DNA of 64,000 bases from Cenococcum geophilum 1.58 (lineage: Eukaryota > Ascomycota > Dothideomycetes > Gloniales > Gloniaceae): NCBI GenBank assembly GCA_001692895.1, contig KV748205.1, forward strand, positions 744,001-808,000, read 5' to 3'. Positions within the stretch are counted from its first letter, which is position 1. Each line of letters begins with the position of its first letter. Positions 43,374 to 56,700 of the stretch are shown piece by piece. Made by a program: the position numbers and the translations under genes. Under the pieces are notes generated by a model, which was not told where the DNA came from, made no database searches, and saw only the letters and a program-made list of their open reading frames with translations.

Positions 43374-46319
43374 ATGGAGCGTGACGCCAAGCGGAAGGCG
43401 CCCGGTGCTGCGTCGCCAGAGAACGAGGGTCGCGCATCCAAGAGACTCAAGTTGCCGGTAAGTGCTATCAAATGCGCCCGTCGTGGTATTGTCGGTGGTG
43501 CATAGAAGACGGAGGCTTGATTGGGGTTGGGATTGGGCAAGATGCTCCTTGTCGAAAGAGCGCGACGCTTAGGTTCGACGAGCAACAGCATCTTTACCTG
43601 CGCCGCCCCTCTGCAACCTTTCGAAAACACCGTCGACAACTCCACTTACTTCCAGCACGCTGGAACTGCTAGATGCACTTTGACAGCATGACTGACACGA
43701 TGCATTTTGGCTGTCTAGGGCGACGCCGAACCTACCATCGAAACCGTGGAAAGTACGACAGCCGTGGGCTTGAAGTTCGTCGAGTCTTTGAAGGCAGCCC
43801 GGGACAAGACGTAAGTGACCTCTACAACCATCTGTCGCATCTGACTTGCGCGAGTTCCGTCGCAATCTGCATTTCTAGCCTTTCTCACACCGCTGATTAT
43901 CTCTTGCAGAGGCCGCCATATCGCTACTCACTTCCTCACTCTCCCAGACAAGGTAAGTCTCAAGGGACTCCTTCATCTGACACTGAGACTAACGTGAATT
44001 ACTACTGCAGAATGAAATACCTGAATATTATCGAGAGATCCTCCTACCTATCGCAATTGATACCATCGAGGTACGCATATCATCTCCCCTTCAGCAATCC
44101 AGATACCTACACAATGAATATATTTCAATGTGCCCAATATTAAGCTAGAATAAAAACTTGCTTCCATAGCGCTAAATAACCCTTTCCCTCATACGTGATA
44201 AGAATACATAAAATATCATCCTACGATATCGAATTAGCAAATGCTAACACTTTGGGCTTATCCAGGCAAAGCTTAATCGCGGGGAGTACTCAACACTTGC
44301 TAGTGTTGAAAGCGACGTGAAACGACTGGTCAACAACGCGAAATCTTTTAACGACAAGAAATCGCTCATTTATGAAGACGCGGAACGAATTCGAAAGACA
44401 GCCTCCAACTTCATGGTCAAGCACAATCCCGCATATAGGGACCCATCATACGTCGCTGTTGCAACTCCTATACCAGGCGAAGGGTTGAATGGCACCTCTG
44501 GTGCTGTTCAAAAGCCAAGTGGTGCCATCCAGGAGAGTGGTGACAGACCGCGCCGAGCGGCTGCAACAGCGGCTACTCAACAACCCGTTCAGCCTACGCC
44601 AAAACTTAGTAGATCAGTTGGACGTCAATCTGCTGCTTCGGACCAGGCGGATGATGATCCAGACTTCACTGGCAAGACCTTCCAGCAGGCTCAGGATCAG
44701 ATTATAAGGGGAATGATGACCTACACGGAAGAAGGGTAAGCAGACTTCATAATTCGGAGATGCTCTAAAGCTAATTTCGTGTAGGAGCAGCTTGCAGATA
44801 TTCCAACCTTTCGTCAATCTTCCCCCTCGAGGACTAAAAGACTACTATCAACTCATCAAGAATCCGATATCTCTAACAGGCGTGCAGAAGAAGGTTAGGG
44901 GTGTACAGGGAAGGAACCCACCTACAGGTATCACTGAACTGAAAAGCTGGTCAGCTTTTGAAGAGGAAGTTAGCTGGATCTGGCGCAACGCACGCGAGTA
45001 TAACGAGGACGGAAGTGACATTTATATCCTGGCGGGAGAATTTGAGGTAAGCTTTCCCGCACCTAGTTTTACTCTAGATATTGTGTCTCATATTTCATAG
45101 GAATACTTCAAACAGATATTGGAAGAAGCAAAGCAGAAGGTTGAAGAGCCTCCACAACCAAAACTCAAGATCAACATGTCAGCCCCGAAACCATCCATAA
45201 AGTTACGATTTGGTGGCCAAAAGGCTAGTCCCGCCCCTTCTTCGGCGCCAGATACGCCAGCTGGGCGCAGCTCAGGCACCCCAGGTGTTATTGTAGACAG
45301 CGGTGCTTTGGAGCGACAACAGCGTCATGTCCAAGCTGGTATGAACGGACAAAGACCACCCTCGTCCGGTACACCTTCCCAAACTCCTGCATCTCGTAAT
45401 CCGTTTGGAGGATCCCGGCCTGGCTCAGCTTCTATACCCCCAATTGGCCAGGACAGAGACCAGAGCGTTGCAGCTGTCTCACCTCCTGCCGCAGTTAACG
45501 GCGTGAAAAGCGAGTCTCAGGCAACCCAGTCGCCGGCCCTCAATTCTATCCGCCTATCAAGCGGTGTCCCAGAAAACCCGAAAGAGAGCCAACGACTTAG
45601 TGTCCCTGCGCAAGTACCTCAGCTGGCCGGCTCAGCGATGCTACCACCACAGAATTCTACGCCCCGTCCCGCAAGTGGGAGCCCACATCCAAATCCCCCA
45701 GCAGGTCATCATAGCGGAACGCAGGGCCATCATCCACAGTCTTACTATGCGCCTCAGCCAGCAGGGTTCGAAAATTTTAGGAGAGTACCTGGAAAAAGTA
45801 GGTTGGGCATATGATCCTCGCAAGGCCGTCGTGATATTTGATTATTTTCCCTAAGAAAACCTTGCTAACAGATGTATAGCAGCAGCTGACTCTCTCATCC
45901 CTACAATCAACCTATCGACGCATCCAATGCTCAATCTCCCGCACCCCCTCAATTTTACCATCCCGGCTAGTAAGGATGTAACTCAGCAATCACTAACCAT
46001 CACCCTCCCTTCAACGCACCACTACCTTCAGATCGTGCCGTACGTACCCGTTGCGCTTACTGGTCGGCTGTACCGCCTTTTTGTTACTGTTAATAACACG
46101 CGTATGCTCGAGATTACGAGGCCTGTGAATGGTGCACAGGGAGGTGAAGGTGTAAAGGAGAAAGGAAGGCCGCTTTTTGAGGGAAAGTTGAGTCCGGGGG
46201 TTAACAGGATTGAGGTAGAAGCGATTGCAGAGGTTCCGGCTAAGAAAGGCGGGAAGAAAGACGGAGGTGAAGTCGAAGGGGAGAAGTGTACTATTTTCGT
46301 GCATTTGATGAGGGGTTAA
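43374..46319 (+). CDS. RSC4: Rsc4-like tandem bromodomain subunit of the RSC chromatin remodeler
   Basis: Subunit of the RSC remodeling complex that binds acetylated histone tails. Exons: 43374-43457, 43719-43810, 43910-43952, 44011-44070, 44266-44735, 44785-45046, 45101-45797 and 45880-46319; 2,148 nt, 715 aa. Bromodomain 1 covers about residues 35-150 (LPDKNEIPEYY; NAKSFN with Asn122 at the acetyl-lysine position). Bromodomain 2 covers about 235-355 (LPPRGLKDYYQLIKNPISL; NAREYN with Asn323). A Pro/Ser-rich disordered linker (about 360-590) and a conserved C-terminal domain (LPHPLNFTIP ... CTIFVHLMRG) complete the Rsc4 architecture. The ATG at 43374 begins a short basic exon (MERDAKRKAPG). 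Several introns are longer than usual for this locus (261 and 195 nt). It lies 0.84 kb upstream of TAF2 on the same strand. Confidence 0.92.
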
Positions 46320-47158
46320 TGTACATGAACTGGAAAGAAGTGGGAGGCGGGGAAGGGTTTAGGCCGTGCTGGCTTGGAGTCTGGTGGATCGGGTAAGGAG
46401 GAGAGTGCTTTTTCGTGCTTTTGTCTTTTTGCACGTAACGTTCTGCGACAAATGGCGAGCTGGCTGGCGTTCATAGGGAAGCAGTAGTTGCCATGATTAG
46501 CGGCTTTCGCTTCGGAAGGATTTTTATTATAAGGATTGAAGAGTCCTTTTTACGCTACGGCTGGGCTGAGTGGTGTTTGATAGTCTAGGATCGGACACGA
46601 TTTGGGAGCTAACTTAGGCATAGCTATATCAATGACTATTTTAACACTTGAGATAGAATCGATAAATCATAACGTGCCAAATAAAATGGGCGCATGTTTT
46701 TTAGTGAAGCTTTGCTTCGTCAGCGCTTTTTCCAGAATATGAACTGCAGCCAAAATAGGATATTTAGATGGCAAGCCGTGAGATGCGCCAAGGCTGCTCG
46801 GAAAATCCGTCGGCGCGGTTCCCCTCGGGCATCGCGCTGTGATAAAGCTGTTCAAGAAGCTCAAAGACTATAGTCATAAAGGCGTCTGCTGCCTGCCTGC
46901 CACCTGTCACTCCTCCGCCGCACCGCCTATAATCCTCCACGATCCAAAACTCTTGCGCGACAACGCCCTTCCTTTTCCCTCGCCCAACGCACATTCCTAT
47001 CGACCAGCCACATCGACCCAAGATCCAAAGCTCACATTCGCGCTACACCCTATCAGCTGCCATCCAGCTCACTTTTGAATAGCTCCAAGCGGTCTGGAGA
47101 TGAGTGCGAGCCCACAGTCTGCGCAGAGGATTCGAGGCTAGCAGGCCCGCTCGGCGCC
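46320..47158. other. Intergenic region and TAF2 leader
   Basis: 0.84 kb with the RSC4 3' end and the TAF2 promoter. The TAF2 frame extends upstream to a TTG at 47075, but the first in-frame ATG is at 47159. No other gene is seen. Confidence 0.55.
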
Positions 47159-50100
47159 ATGCCAGCCGTTACAGATCCAACGGAGACACCTCGTCCTGAG
47201 CCCGGCTTCACCGTTCTCTCCCAGAAGGTCGAGCTGGATATCGACCTTGCCTCGCGTACAGCACAGGGAAAGACTGAGATCACGATTCAACCGACTGTCA
47301 AGGATTTAAGAAACGTTCGACTCAACTGCCGGCAAAGCGTTCTCAAGCATGTCACCGTGGAAGGCAAAGTAGCTGGTCGCACTTACGGCGATCTTTACAA
47401 GCGTTTGCAGCTATATCCAACAACCGGGCTGTCACAATACCATTTTCCTAAAGCAAGGATTGAAGCGCTGAGGAACGGCGAGGAAGATGAGTTAGTGGTA
47501 CATATCCCACGAAATGTTCAGATATTAGAGCTGGATCCATTCTCGGCGGCAGCACAAAACTCATTACTCGGACGCAGCGGTGGGGCAACAAGACGGGAAG
47601 GAGTTGATCCTGCTTCAGTGCTTGAAACCCCAACCATAAAATCGGCAGAAGAGCATGGCACTTTGTTCGCTCCCATCAGGATCAATATTGAATATTCCAT
47701 AGATGAGTTCAGAGATGGTTTACAATTTGTTGGGACAAGGGAGGGGGATTCGAAGTATCCCCATGTCTACACCCGGAATTCTGCTTTTCCAGGCACCGCG
47801 TGCTGTCTATTTCCCTGCGTCGACGACTCTTCGTCACGATGCGTCTGGGAGATCCTGATCCGATGCCCACGAACTTTGGGAGACGTTTTTCGGAAACCTG
47901 GTCCTCTGGCACATGGCATCAATAGTCATAGTTCAAGCAATGGAGTAGTTGCGAATGGCTTGACTAACGGTATACAAAAGCACGACAGTGCGACGGGTAG
48001 TGATTGCGATGATGATTACATGGGTATGAGCGAAGAAGAGAAATCTCTTGACATATCTGTGGTCTGCTCTGGAGACATGACGGACGAGGTGGGTAGTCTT
48101 CCCGCGAATGCGAGGACTTTTCTAATAATTGTAGATTGTCAACCCGACAGATACTACCCGGAAAACCGTGTCTTTCGTCTGCGCCACCCCTGTTCTGCCT
48201 CAGCATATTGGATTTGCGGTCGGTCCTTTCGAGCACGTGGATCTGTCTGACTATAGAGAAAGCGATGACGATGAGAAACTGGGCCAAAATGCGACTAGGG
48301 TTCATGGTTTTTGCCTTCCAGGCAGATCAGATGAAGTTCGAAACAGTTGCATGTGTCTGGCTAAGGTTAGCTGTTGTAATTCTGTAAAGTCTTGTCAAAT
48401 TTTAACTAACATTTTCAAGGCTATCGACCATTTTACAGTCAAATATAATACTTATCCTTTCACGAGTTACAAATTATGCTTTGTAGACGAACTAGCCAGC
48501 GATGTTGCCAACTCAGCTTCACTATCAATATGCAGTACTCGATTACTCTTTCCTGAGGATATATTGGATCCTTTGGACAACGTCACTCGGAGGTTAATAC
48601 ATGCTCTCGCCACTCAATGGATCGGAATTAACGTTATACCCAAAGATCCTTTAGATTGGTGGGTCATCGTCGGCAGTGCATATTTTATGACAGATTTATG
48701 CCTCCAGATGTTCTGCGGAAAGAACGATTACAAGTTTCGGCAGAAGTTAATGGCTGACAAAGTCGTGGAAATGGACGTCAACCGACCTGGCCTGTATCAA
48801 CTCGGCCAAATCCTTGCTCTAGATCCTGGCGAAATGGAGTTTATGGAACTGAAGGCACCGCTGGTTCTTTCCATTCTACACCATCGCCTCATCAAACAGA
48901 GTGGAAAAACTGGGGTCGAACGTTGTATTTCGAGACTTTTGATGAATGCCAAAACCGGGGATTTGCACAACGGCTCCATTTCAACGCAAGGCTTTTTCCG
49001 GATTTGCGAAAAAGTAGGCCACCAGAAACTGGAAACATTCTTCAACCAATGGGTTTATGGAGCTGGTTGCCCGTCATTTCAATGTAATGCGAGGTTTAAT
49101 AAGAAGAAACTGGTGGTTGAGATGATCATAAAGCAGGTTCAGGGTGACCCTACGCAGAAACAAGAAGAAAAATTCCTTGATTCGTCAGATTTCATGAGGG
49201 AGGTCAAGGAGCATTCACACAATATATTTGCGGGACTTGTTCAACCAGTTTTCATGGTAGGTGTTCGCATTACATGTAGCGTCGATTTACTAATGGCGAC
49301 AGGGTCCCATGACAATTAGAATTCACGAAGCTGATGGCACGCCTTATGAACATATCGTCGATATCACTTCAAACTTTACCAAAGTTGAGATTCCTTACAA
49401 TACCAAGTACAAGCGGCTAAAACGGAGTCGACGGCAAAAAGAGCGAGCTGCCGCCGCACAAGGCCTGGACATCTCTGGAGATGCTCAAGATGACGTCCTC
49501 CTCTACTGCTTGGGAGATGTGCTGCAGTCTGAGGAAGAAGTAGCAGAGTGGAGACTTACAGATTGGTCTAAAGAAGATGAGGAGAGAATGAACCAAGAGT
49601 CGTATGAGTGGATTCGCATTGACGCAGACTTTGAATGGATATGCAAGACAGCTCTCAACATGCCCTCCTACATGTATGTCTCTCAGTTACAACAAGACAA
49701 GGATATCGTAGCGCAGCTCCAGGTACGTATCGCTTTTCCTACTTAGGTCGCTCGTCTAACCGACTGTAGTCGATACAATATCTTTCTCAGAAGGCCGGAC
49801 ATCCACTTTTATCTAGCATTATGGTACGAACATTAATGGACGGCCGATACTTTCATGGAATTCGCACTTTTGCTGCATATGCGCTCGCGTCTTCGGCAAG
49901 GGACGAGCTTGGCTGGATTGGTCTCTTTCACCTCGAGAAGGCTTTTCAAGAATTGTTTTGTCTCCCAGGGTCCCCGATGACACGACCAAATAACTTCTCA
50001 AATAGGAGCGCATATATGATTCAGTGCACTATTCCCAGGGCTATTGCAAGGATCCGCGATAATAGTGGGAAAGCGCCTATGCCTGTGAAGAGATTCTTTA

Positions 50101-51257
50101 TGGACAAGCTCAAGTTTAATGACAACCAGAATAATCAAGTAAGTGCTTCTGACAGGATTGTGCTCTCCCTGTTAATAGTTTCCAGTATTCCGATTGTCAC
50201 TATGTCGCCATTCTCATGTCCTGTCTTGCTCAAACTATGACGACCGCAAATGGACCAAGCAGCTTCAATTTCAGCTTCGAAGACGAAGCAGACGAGGTGG
50301 AATTCCAGCGAAATGCACTTGCTGAGATACAGCGCTATCAACGTATTGACGAGTGGATACCCTCCTACCAGAACGTCTACACTGTTACAGCCTTGGATTG
50401 CCAACTTACGCTAATGAAAACCAAAGCCATCCCTCGTCGTATCCCAGAATTCATGCAATATGTTCGAGTAGGGAACTCCGACACCGTCCGCTTAAAAGCA
50501 TGGAGCTGTCTGATGGACCTTGGGGTGCTCAAGAACTCTGCCATATTGAAGTTCATGCTCTACAGCATTGAGTGTGATCCATCACCATACTTCCAGGACC
50601 AGCTTCTCCGTATCTTTTGCCGTGGCCTTGGACAGATTGCTTTAGGAGAATTTAAACCTAACGAACGGGTCGAGGAACTGAATAATGGCTTGATTATTGA
50701 ACGAGAGGAAGGTGTCTCGGATCGACAGGCTGAGCTGACTAGGAAGAAAAGCGTTGAAGGGGCAGTAGCTGCGCTCAAGGAGGAGATAGGGAACGATGTA
50801 CACCTTCAGAGTGCCTTGGAGGATGCCTTGAGGTTGGTATCCTACTCCGCTCCTAGGAGATCGTTATATTTAGCTAACAATTGGGATTTCAGGTCTCGCA
50901 ATACAAGTCTCAACGAAATCGAAGAACTTCTTGAGATCTGCTCAATCTTGTACGAGCCTGACGACAGCTTACCCATTACACTGCTCTATCCTCGCTACTG
51001 GGCAGCCAAGTATCTTGGAAAGGTGCCGTATTCTACACATCTTTTATTGCCTTGGCTAACTTCTCCTTCTAGGGCAACCTCAAGTTTTCACGCACCAAAA
51101 GAGTTCGTCTCACGCCTATCCCGCCTCTCGTTATGCCAAAGACGGAGATCTCTAAGTCTAACGCAAAATCCCACACCATTAACGTCAAACCGCCACACCC
51201 ACACCCTGAGAAACCAAAACGTGTCCCCAGCTTAGCGCATCGGCACAGTCAAGGCCT

Positions 51258-51314
<57 letters not shown>

Positions 51315-51864
51315 AGCTCCAGCTGTCGCTCTCCCCCCACCTCAACCGCTCGCTCAACGCCCACTCGGCCTCACCACCTCAACTCCATCTCCATCTCAAT
51401 CCCAAGAGCCTCGGCCCACTCTCCGCCGCGCGCCTTCATCTTCATCACAAATGCTCCCTTCACCTAATCCCGCTCTTAGTTCCCCTCAACCCCCAGCTCC
51501 TGGACGCAAATCCCGTATCATCAAACTCAAGCTTCCAAAAGCAGCCCTACCAAAAATCACGAGCCGCAAGCCTTCCCCGACTATTCAAGTAGCCACACCA
51601 TCGGCAGCGTCGCACAAATTCCCCGTACCGGCCATTCCACCCGTCCGGGCACCTAAACCCTCACCAACCCCTGCTCCCGCACTTCCTTCCCCCGCATCGC
51701 CGAGCACGCCCAGCATATCCGTCGCTGGGCTGGAAAAGAACCCGGAGAAGCAGAAACGGCCGCCCCTACCCGAGGCGGCGGCGGGGCCAGCAAGGGCAGC
51801 GGCCAAGCCGTCCCTCAAGCTCAAACTAAAGCTAGGCGGGACCAAGCGGCCTGCGGAGCCGTGA
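47159..51864 (+). CDS. TAF2: Taf2, TFIID subunit with aminopeptidase-like fold
   Basis: Large TFIID subunit that contacts initiator-region promoter DNA. Exons: 47159-48088, 48135-48365, 48420-49256, 49303-49722, 49770-50138, 50186-50832, 50893-51022 and 51073-51864; introns 46-60 nt; 4,356 nt, 1,451 aa. Near the start, GFTVLSQKVELDIDL and LNCRQ are conserved Taf2 signatures; later FPCVDD, FAVGPFEHVDLSD and NQWVYGAGCP follow. The M1-aminopeptidase-like region and HEAT-like repeats occupy about residues 10-1190. No zinc-peptidase HExxH motif was found, as expected for the catalytically dead Taf2. The C-terminal 250 residues are low-complexity, with nine CAGGCT hexanucleotides giving a Gln-Ala run at about 1251-1268, then Pro/Ser and Lys/Leu-rich tracts. 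It is convergent with CAF120. Confidence 0.95.
51259..51312 (+). repeat. CAGGCT hexanucleotide microsatellite in TAF2
   Basis: Nine perfect tandem copies, followed by a CAAGCT variant. They are in frame and encode alternating Gln-Ala; the length is likely polymorphic. Confidence 0.95.
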
Positions 51865-53736
51865 GCGGTTCCGTCCCTTGGCTCCTTTCTACCTACCTGC
51901 CCTTCTAGCACCACGAGAAGCGGTGGAAATCCGTCTTCTGATTTCATTCCTACCTTTTACTTTTTACCTTTTACTTGCGCTTTCTACACTGTACATTCCT
52001 CCATATTTTTTTATCCCGTTCGCAGTCCAGAAGGGCGGAAATATCCCCTCGCTCCCCCCTTTGGCTTCGTTTGGGAGTTCTTGTTGTCTTGTTGCCGGGC
52101 TTGGCTTGGTTTGGCGGGAATGGCTAGGCTAGGCTAGGCTAGGTGGGCTGCATCGAGCGTGGGCGTTTTTTTTTTCTCCCCATAGCTGACTGCACTGGGA
52201 GGTTTTAGTGAGGTTTGCGAGGAAAGCTCCCGGTTGAGTCTGCTGCTTCCCTTGGGCGGAACTGGGCTGGGCTGGGTTTGCGTGCTTGCTTTGTTGGCGT
52301 GCCTGGGGAGTGGTTGGGCGGGCTTGGGATGCGTGGAGTCGGGAGCGCGGGAGGGAGAGCGTGCAGGTGAGGCGGTGCTTAGGCTATCTGGCTGAGAGAA
52401 ATAGTAGGAAGGAGGCGAGACTGTTTCGCGTTGAATGGATCATTCGTGCGCGTTTGGGGTTGTAGGAAACAGAATCAGAGATATGCTACTACGAAAATTC
52501 ATTCCTGACATTGGTCAACCTGAACCATAGCATCTAGAGTAGAGTAGTTAGAAGGGTTGGGGTTGTTTAGAACTTGGAAATGCTCTAAAGCACTTCAACC
52601 TGTATCCTGAGAAGGGGACGGTCGTCTCTATGTAATATGGGGCTCAAAAGGCAGGATGCCATACCACTCTGATTCATTGTCGGTTAATATAATCGCAGAT
52701 TTCTCTGATCTCCTAGCGTTACGTGGGGTTTTACGCCGTTTCCCAACCATGTAGCACTATAAGCATTAAAAGATATATGGTTGACAGAAACAGAGTGAGA
52801 CAGACAATACTGGCTGCGTGGAAGTGAGGGATGGTAGTTTGTGTAGAACAGAAAATAAACTTCCTTTATGCAAGCATTGAAGTGAAACCAATTACATTAG
52901 CAGATGTGACAGGGTGTCTAGCAGATTAACGGATCAATCGAGACGCATCGCCTCTCTGTTAATCGCGCCGCGGCCTCTTGGAGTAGTTCAAAGAAGCCTG
53001 CTCAGAGCTTGTTTTGAGGAGCTTTGCAGTTAGTACTTTGTTGGGCCATATTCACTGGACTCTTGGATAGTGAATTGGACCATGTGAGGCCACAGTCTTT
53101 AAGGAATATTCAGCTTTGAGAGGTGAAAGATCGAAAAAGATTGATTGGTAATACACCCGGCCACTTGATAGAATGGCCGGATCAATTGCTAGGCACCATT
53201 AAAATGATATATAGATAGGGCACAAACTGACAGAGGTGACCAAAACCCACGCAGGGATCGATGACGCGTCCATAGAGTACAACCAACGAATCACGGAAGG
53301 TACGGGAAAAGCAACACAGAATATGTCAAGCCCATAGAATTAGATCATGCGGAGGTCCCCGATGCTCCATCTCTGATTTACAGTCGGAATTATAATGGTG
53401 GACCAGTGTGATCTGTTTAAAGGTGTATGATGTGAACAGGAAAATTAAGACCGTGCGCCCCAACCAACCATCATGCGTGACGAAAAGAAACCCCAAAAGG
53501 AATGACAATGCCCAAGATGCAAATGCTCCCATGCAAACCGCAACCCTAAATGCCGAATCCCATGCCATTTTGAGTAAAACCGTTTGTTGAGATCATTTCC
53601 AGCATAAGCAACCTAATCCCAAAACCGCTTCTATCGTACAATTCACTTTCAAGTCCACCGAACCATTTGTTTCGAGTCATCATTTGCACATATATAGATA
53701 TCTTTCTCCTTCGCTCGACAACCTTCTGATTATAGA
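51865..53736. other. Convergent intergenic region between TAF2 and CAF120
   Basis: 1.87 kb with no recognised gene. A short AGGCT tandem run is at 52124-52143. An 80-codon ATG-initiated frame on the minus strand (53326-53568) has two hydrophobic stretches but no family match, and lies in the probable 3' UTR of CAF120; it is left uncalled. Confidence 0.5.
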
Positions 53737-56700
53737 CTACCGTCGAGACTGACCCTGTTGTTGTGCAAGTCTCGCTGCCTGTGCTTGATCCCACGACGCT
53801 CCATACGGCTGTGGTGGGGTATGTTGCTGTATTGGAGACTGCTGTACATAGCCATTAGCACCGTACTGTCCTACCGGTTGCTGTGGACTTTGCACATCCC
53901 ACCCCTGGGGAGGGAAATAGCCCTGCTGCTGAAATCCCTGACCAGGAGTTGAGTAGGCGAGTGGCTGCGGGAAATTCCGTGGCATTCCCGTCGCGACTGG
54001 GCTAGGGTAGCTGCCCCGAGCCGAGCTCATCTGTTGCATCTGCATCTGCGTCTGCTGTCGCTTATTCTCCATCTTGCGCCTTTCAATTTCGGCTTGCACG
54101 GCGGCCGAAGTTACGTTTTGTTTTGCAAGCGCCCTTTGCTCATCCCGTTGCTCTACATACCCGAATAAACCCGCCGGCGGAGGACGTTGAGCATCTTTTG
54201 CGTTCTTGGTCAGATCTATCAAGGGGGTACCAGTCGCCCTGGCAATATTTTCTTGCTCCCGGGCTGACAGCGTGGTTGGTTTGTTTGTACCTAAAATCGG
54301 GCCTGCACCTCGGGACTGAGGACGGCTGAGGGGACGGCTGGGAGGACGACCCGGTGAGTCTAGAGTTGGTGTTCGCTGATGCTGAGCCTGAAATTGCGAC
54401 CAGTCTCCAGAGACTTGGCGGCTTACGGGCGAAGTGTTGCTGGACTTGCTCCTTCCGTGAGCAGGTATTGGCGACGTTCGAGGCTGAGCGGCCATGGTAG
54501 CACGCTGCTGGACCCATTCCTCTGGGTCAAGCTTTGGTCGGCTCGATTGAGCCCCGACGGTAACACTCATTCCAGGCTGCCAGGCAACATTCCTACCATC
54601 TGTTCCTCTTGCAGACTCGGGAGAGTTAGGGCTAGCACCGCCGGATATTTGCGAGTCGCGCTTCCGATCACTAGAAACTTCCGCGAGTTCTGCGAGTCTC
54701 TCCCTGGACCTCGATGCTCTGTCGTGAATAACCTGTGTCATAGTGCCGCTTGTGCCGGGACGCGACCTTCCTTCGCGTGTTAAATCGTAAGTAGGTCCAA
54801 AGTCAATATCTGGAATGTCTGTGGAAGTCTCTTCTTTCTTTTGCTGCACCCCGTAATCGGGATTTCCCACTCTCCGCAAAACGCCACTTCGAGGGCGATC
54901 TTCACGTCTTACTGGTAACTTTTTGTTCCTAGATTCAGCGCTGTTCGTGCTAGCATAGTCAGGGGTCGAGGAAGAAGCAGTGTCATCGTCGTAATTACTG
55001 CTCGAATTGCTGAGGGCTCTCAGTAGTGATGGGTTGAGTAGTGATGGGTCGATGTAATCGAGGTTGTCGAGTGTCTCGGGATCGATTACATTCTTTCGTA
55101 AACTGCCGAGACTTGAGCTTGCTGGTGATGAAGGATTGTCATGNTCCTCTCGTGAGGGCGTTAAAGACCGGCCTGGCAATGGCTTACGATGTGTCTGACC
55201 GCTTCCATCTAAAGTGGGGTCCAGCTCGCCGTGTTGGCCGGTGTAATGCTGAGATTGGGGAATCTCGGCGTGTTCGGGGACTGGAGGGCCCGCTGGGGGA
55301 AACGATGCATTCGGGCCGGGGGAAAATTCGGGCTGTTCAACATACGGCGAGGCAGGGATGGTGGGTAGTCTATTGCCCGTTTGACCGGATCTAGGAACTA
55401 TCCCTGGGTGATAAGCAGACTGGTCAGCTGGCAAGCCTCTGCTGTTAGCATCCATGTAAGAACCCCATTGATTCCTCTCTTCCATACGTCTCTCATACTC
55501 TCCACTCCGCCTACCATCATTCTTGAATGTGTCTTGGCCCCTCCATGCCGCAGCTGCTCCAGCGGCTGCTAGAGTAACAGGCAGTGGTGTGTGACTGGCA
55601 TCTGCCAATTGATGGAGTGTAGCTGAGTCCATCTGTACGTTTGCTTTCAGTAATTCAAGGGGCTGGAATGGCTGCGTTGGGGGCTTTTGACCTGGTGCAT
55701 GAGCGAAAGCGGGTGGTGACGCTACGGGTCCTCGAGGCCGAGCTGCAGAAGCCGAGGCTTGTAGATTAGGTAGGAAATGCGGTTCTGGAGTTCCACGTTC
55801 GTCGCCTTCTGAAGCTGTGTCGTAAGCCTCACGTTGTGGGCTGGCTAAATTCTCGCCATTTAGAACACGATGTTCTGGGGGAGGCGGTGGAATATCGTGT
55901 TGATCATTTGCGCCGATGCCGTACGCTAATCGAGACGGATTGTCCGACTGATACTGTTTGTAGCCATGGGCCTCTGAAACTGAACGTTGATGGCGAGGAA
56001 GTCCAGACGTGACGGGAGGCGCCGATTCAACGCGTCGAGGACCGTCCGTTTCTCCAGCGCGGGTTGGAGAGGTTCTGCGGGTAGACGGCTGTGAGCGAAT
56101 GGATGCGCTTTCGTCAAATCTTAAGGTCCCGTTGCGCGATGGAGGTAAGCTCGTTCTGCTGACGGTGTTTCTCCGACTACTTGCTCTGCTTCTGTCACGG
56201 CTTGGGCCTGCAGTCATCCGCTTCGAGGTGAGGTCCTTCAGTTGCTTCCTCCATTGTCGCCCAGACCAAGTCTGGCTTCCCTCGGTGTGGATAAGACTGA
56301 CGACGTCCCACATTTCAAGGTAACCGTAGCGTCTGTTTGTTGGCATGGCAAACATTAACCCTCGAGTGTCAAGAACGTCCGAGGCTAGTTTGTTGGGACG
56401 GCCATAGAGGGCAAAGGTGTCAAATACGGGAAACAGGAACCGTAGCATGATTTCAAACCCAGAGACAGCAGGATGAACTTCTGGCAGGACGAATACAAAC
56501 CCCTCTGTGACAGACTCCGGCTGCGAGTGGATCGTAATCTTTCCTTCAATTTTAACGAGGGTGGATTGATCAATGAGAGGTTTTGATTGCGGATAAATAG
56601 CGAAAGCCGAATATGCTTCAGTAACTGTAGCAATGGGTCTCGTCCTTTTCGTGAATTTCTTGGTGTCATAAAATTTGACGTCGCCTTTTAGGATAACCGG

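Noticed and set aside
53326-53568. 80-codon ATG frame with two hydrophobic segments (minus strand)
   Set aside because: Possible small membrane protein, but no family recognised and it lies in the likely 3' UTR of CAF120.
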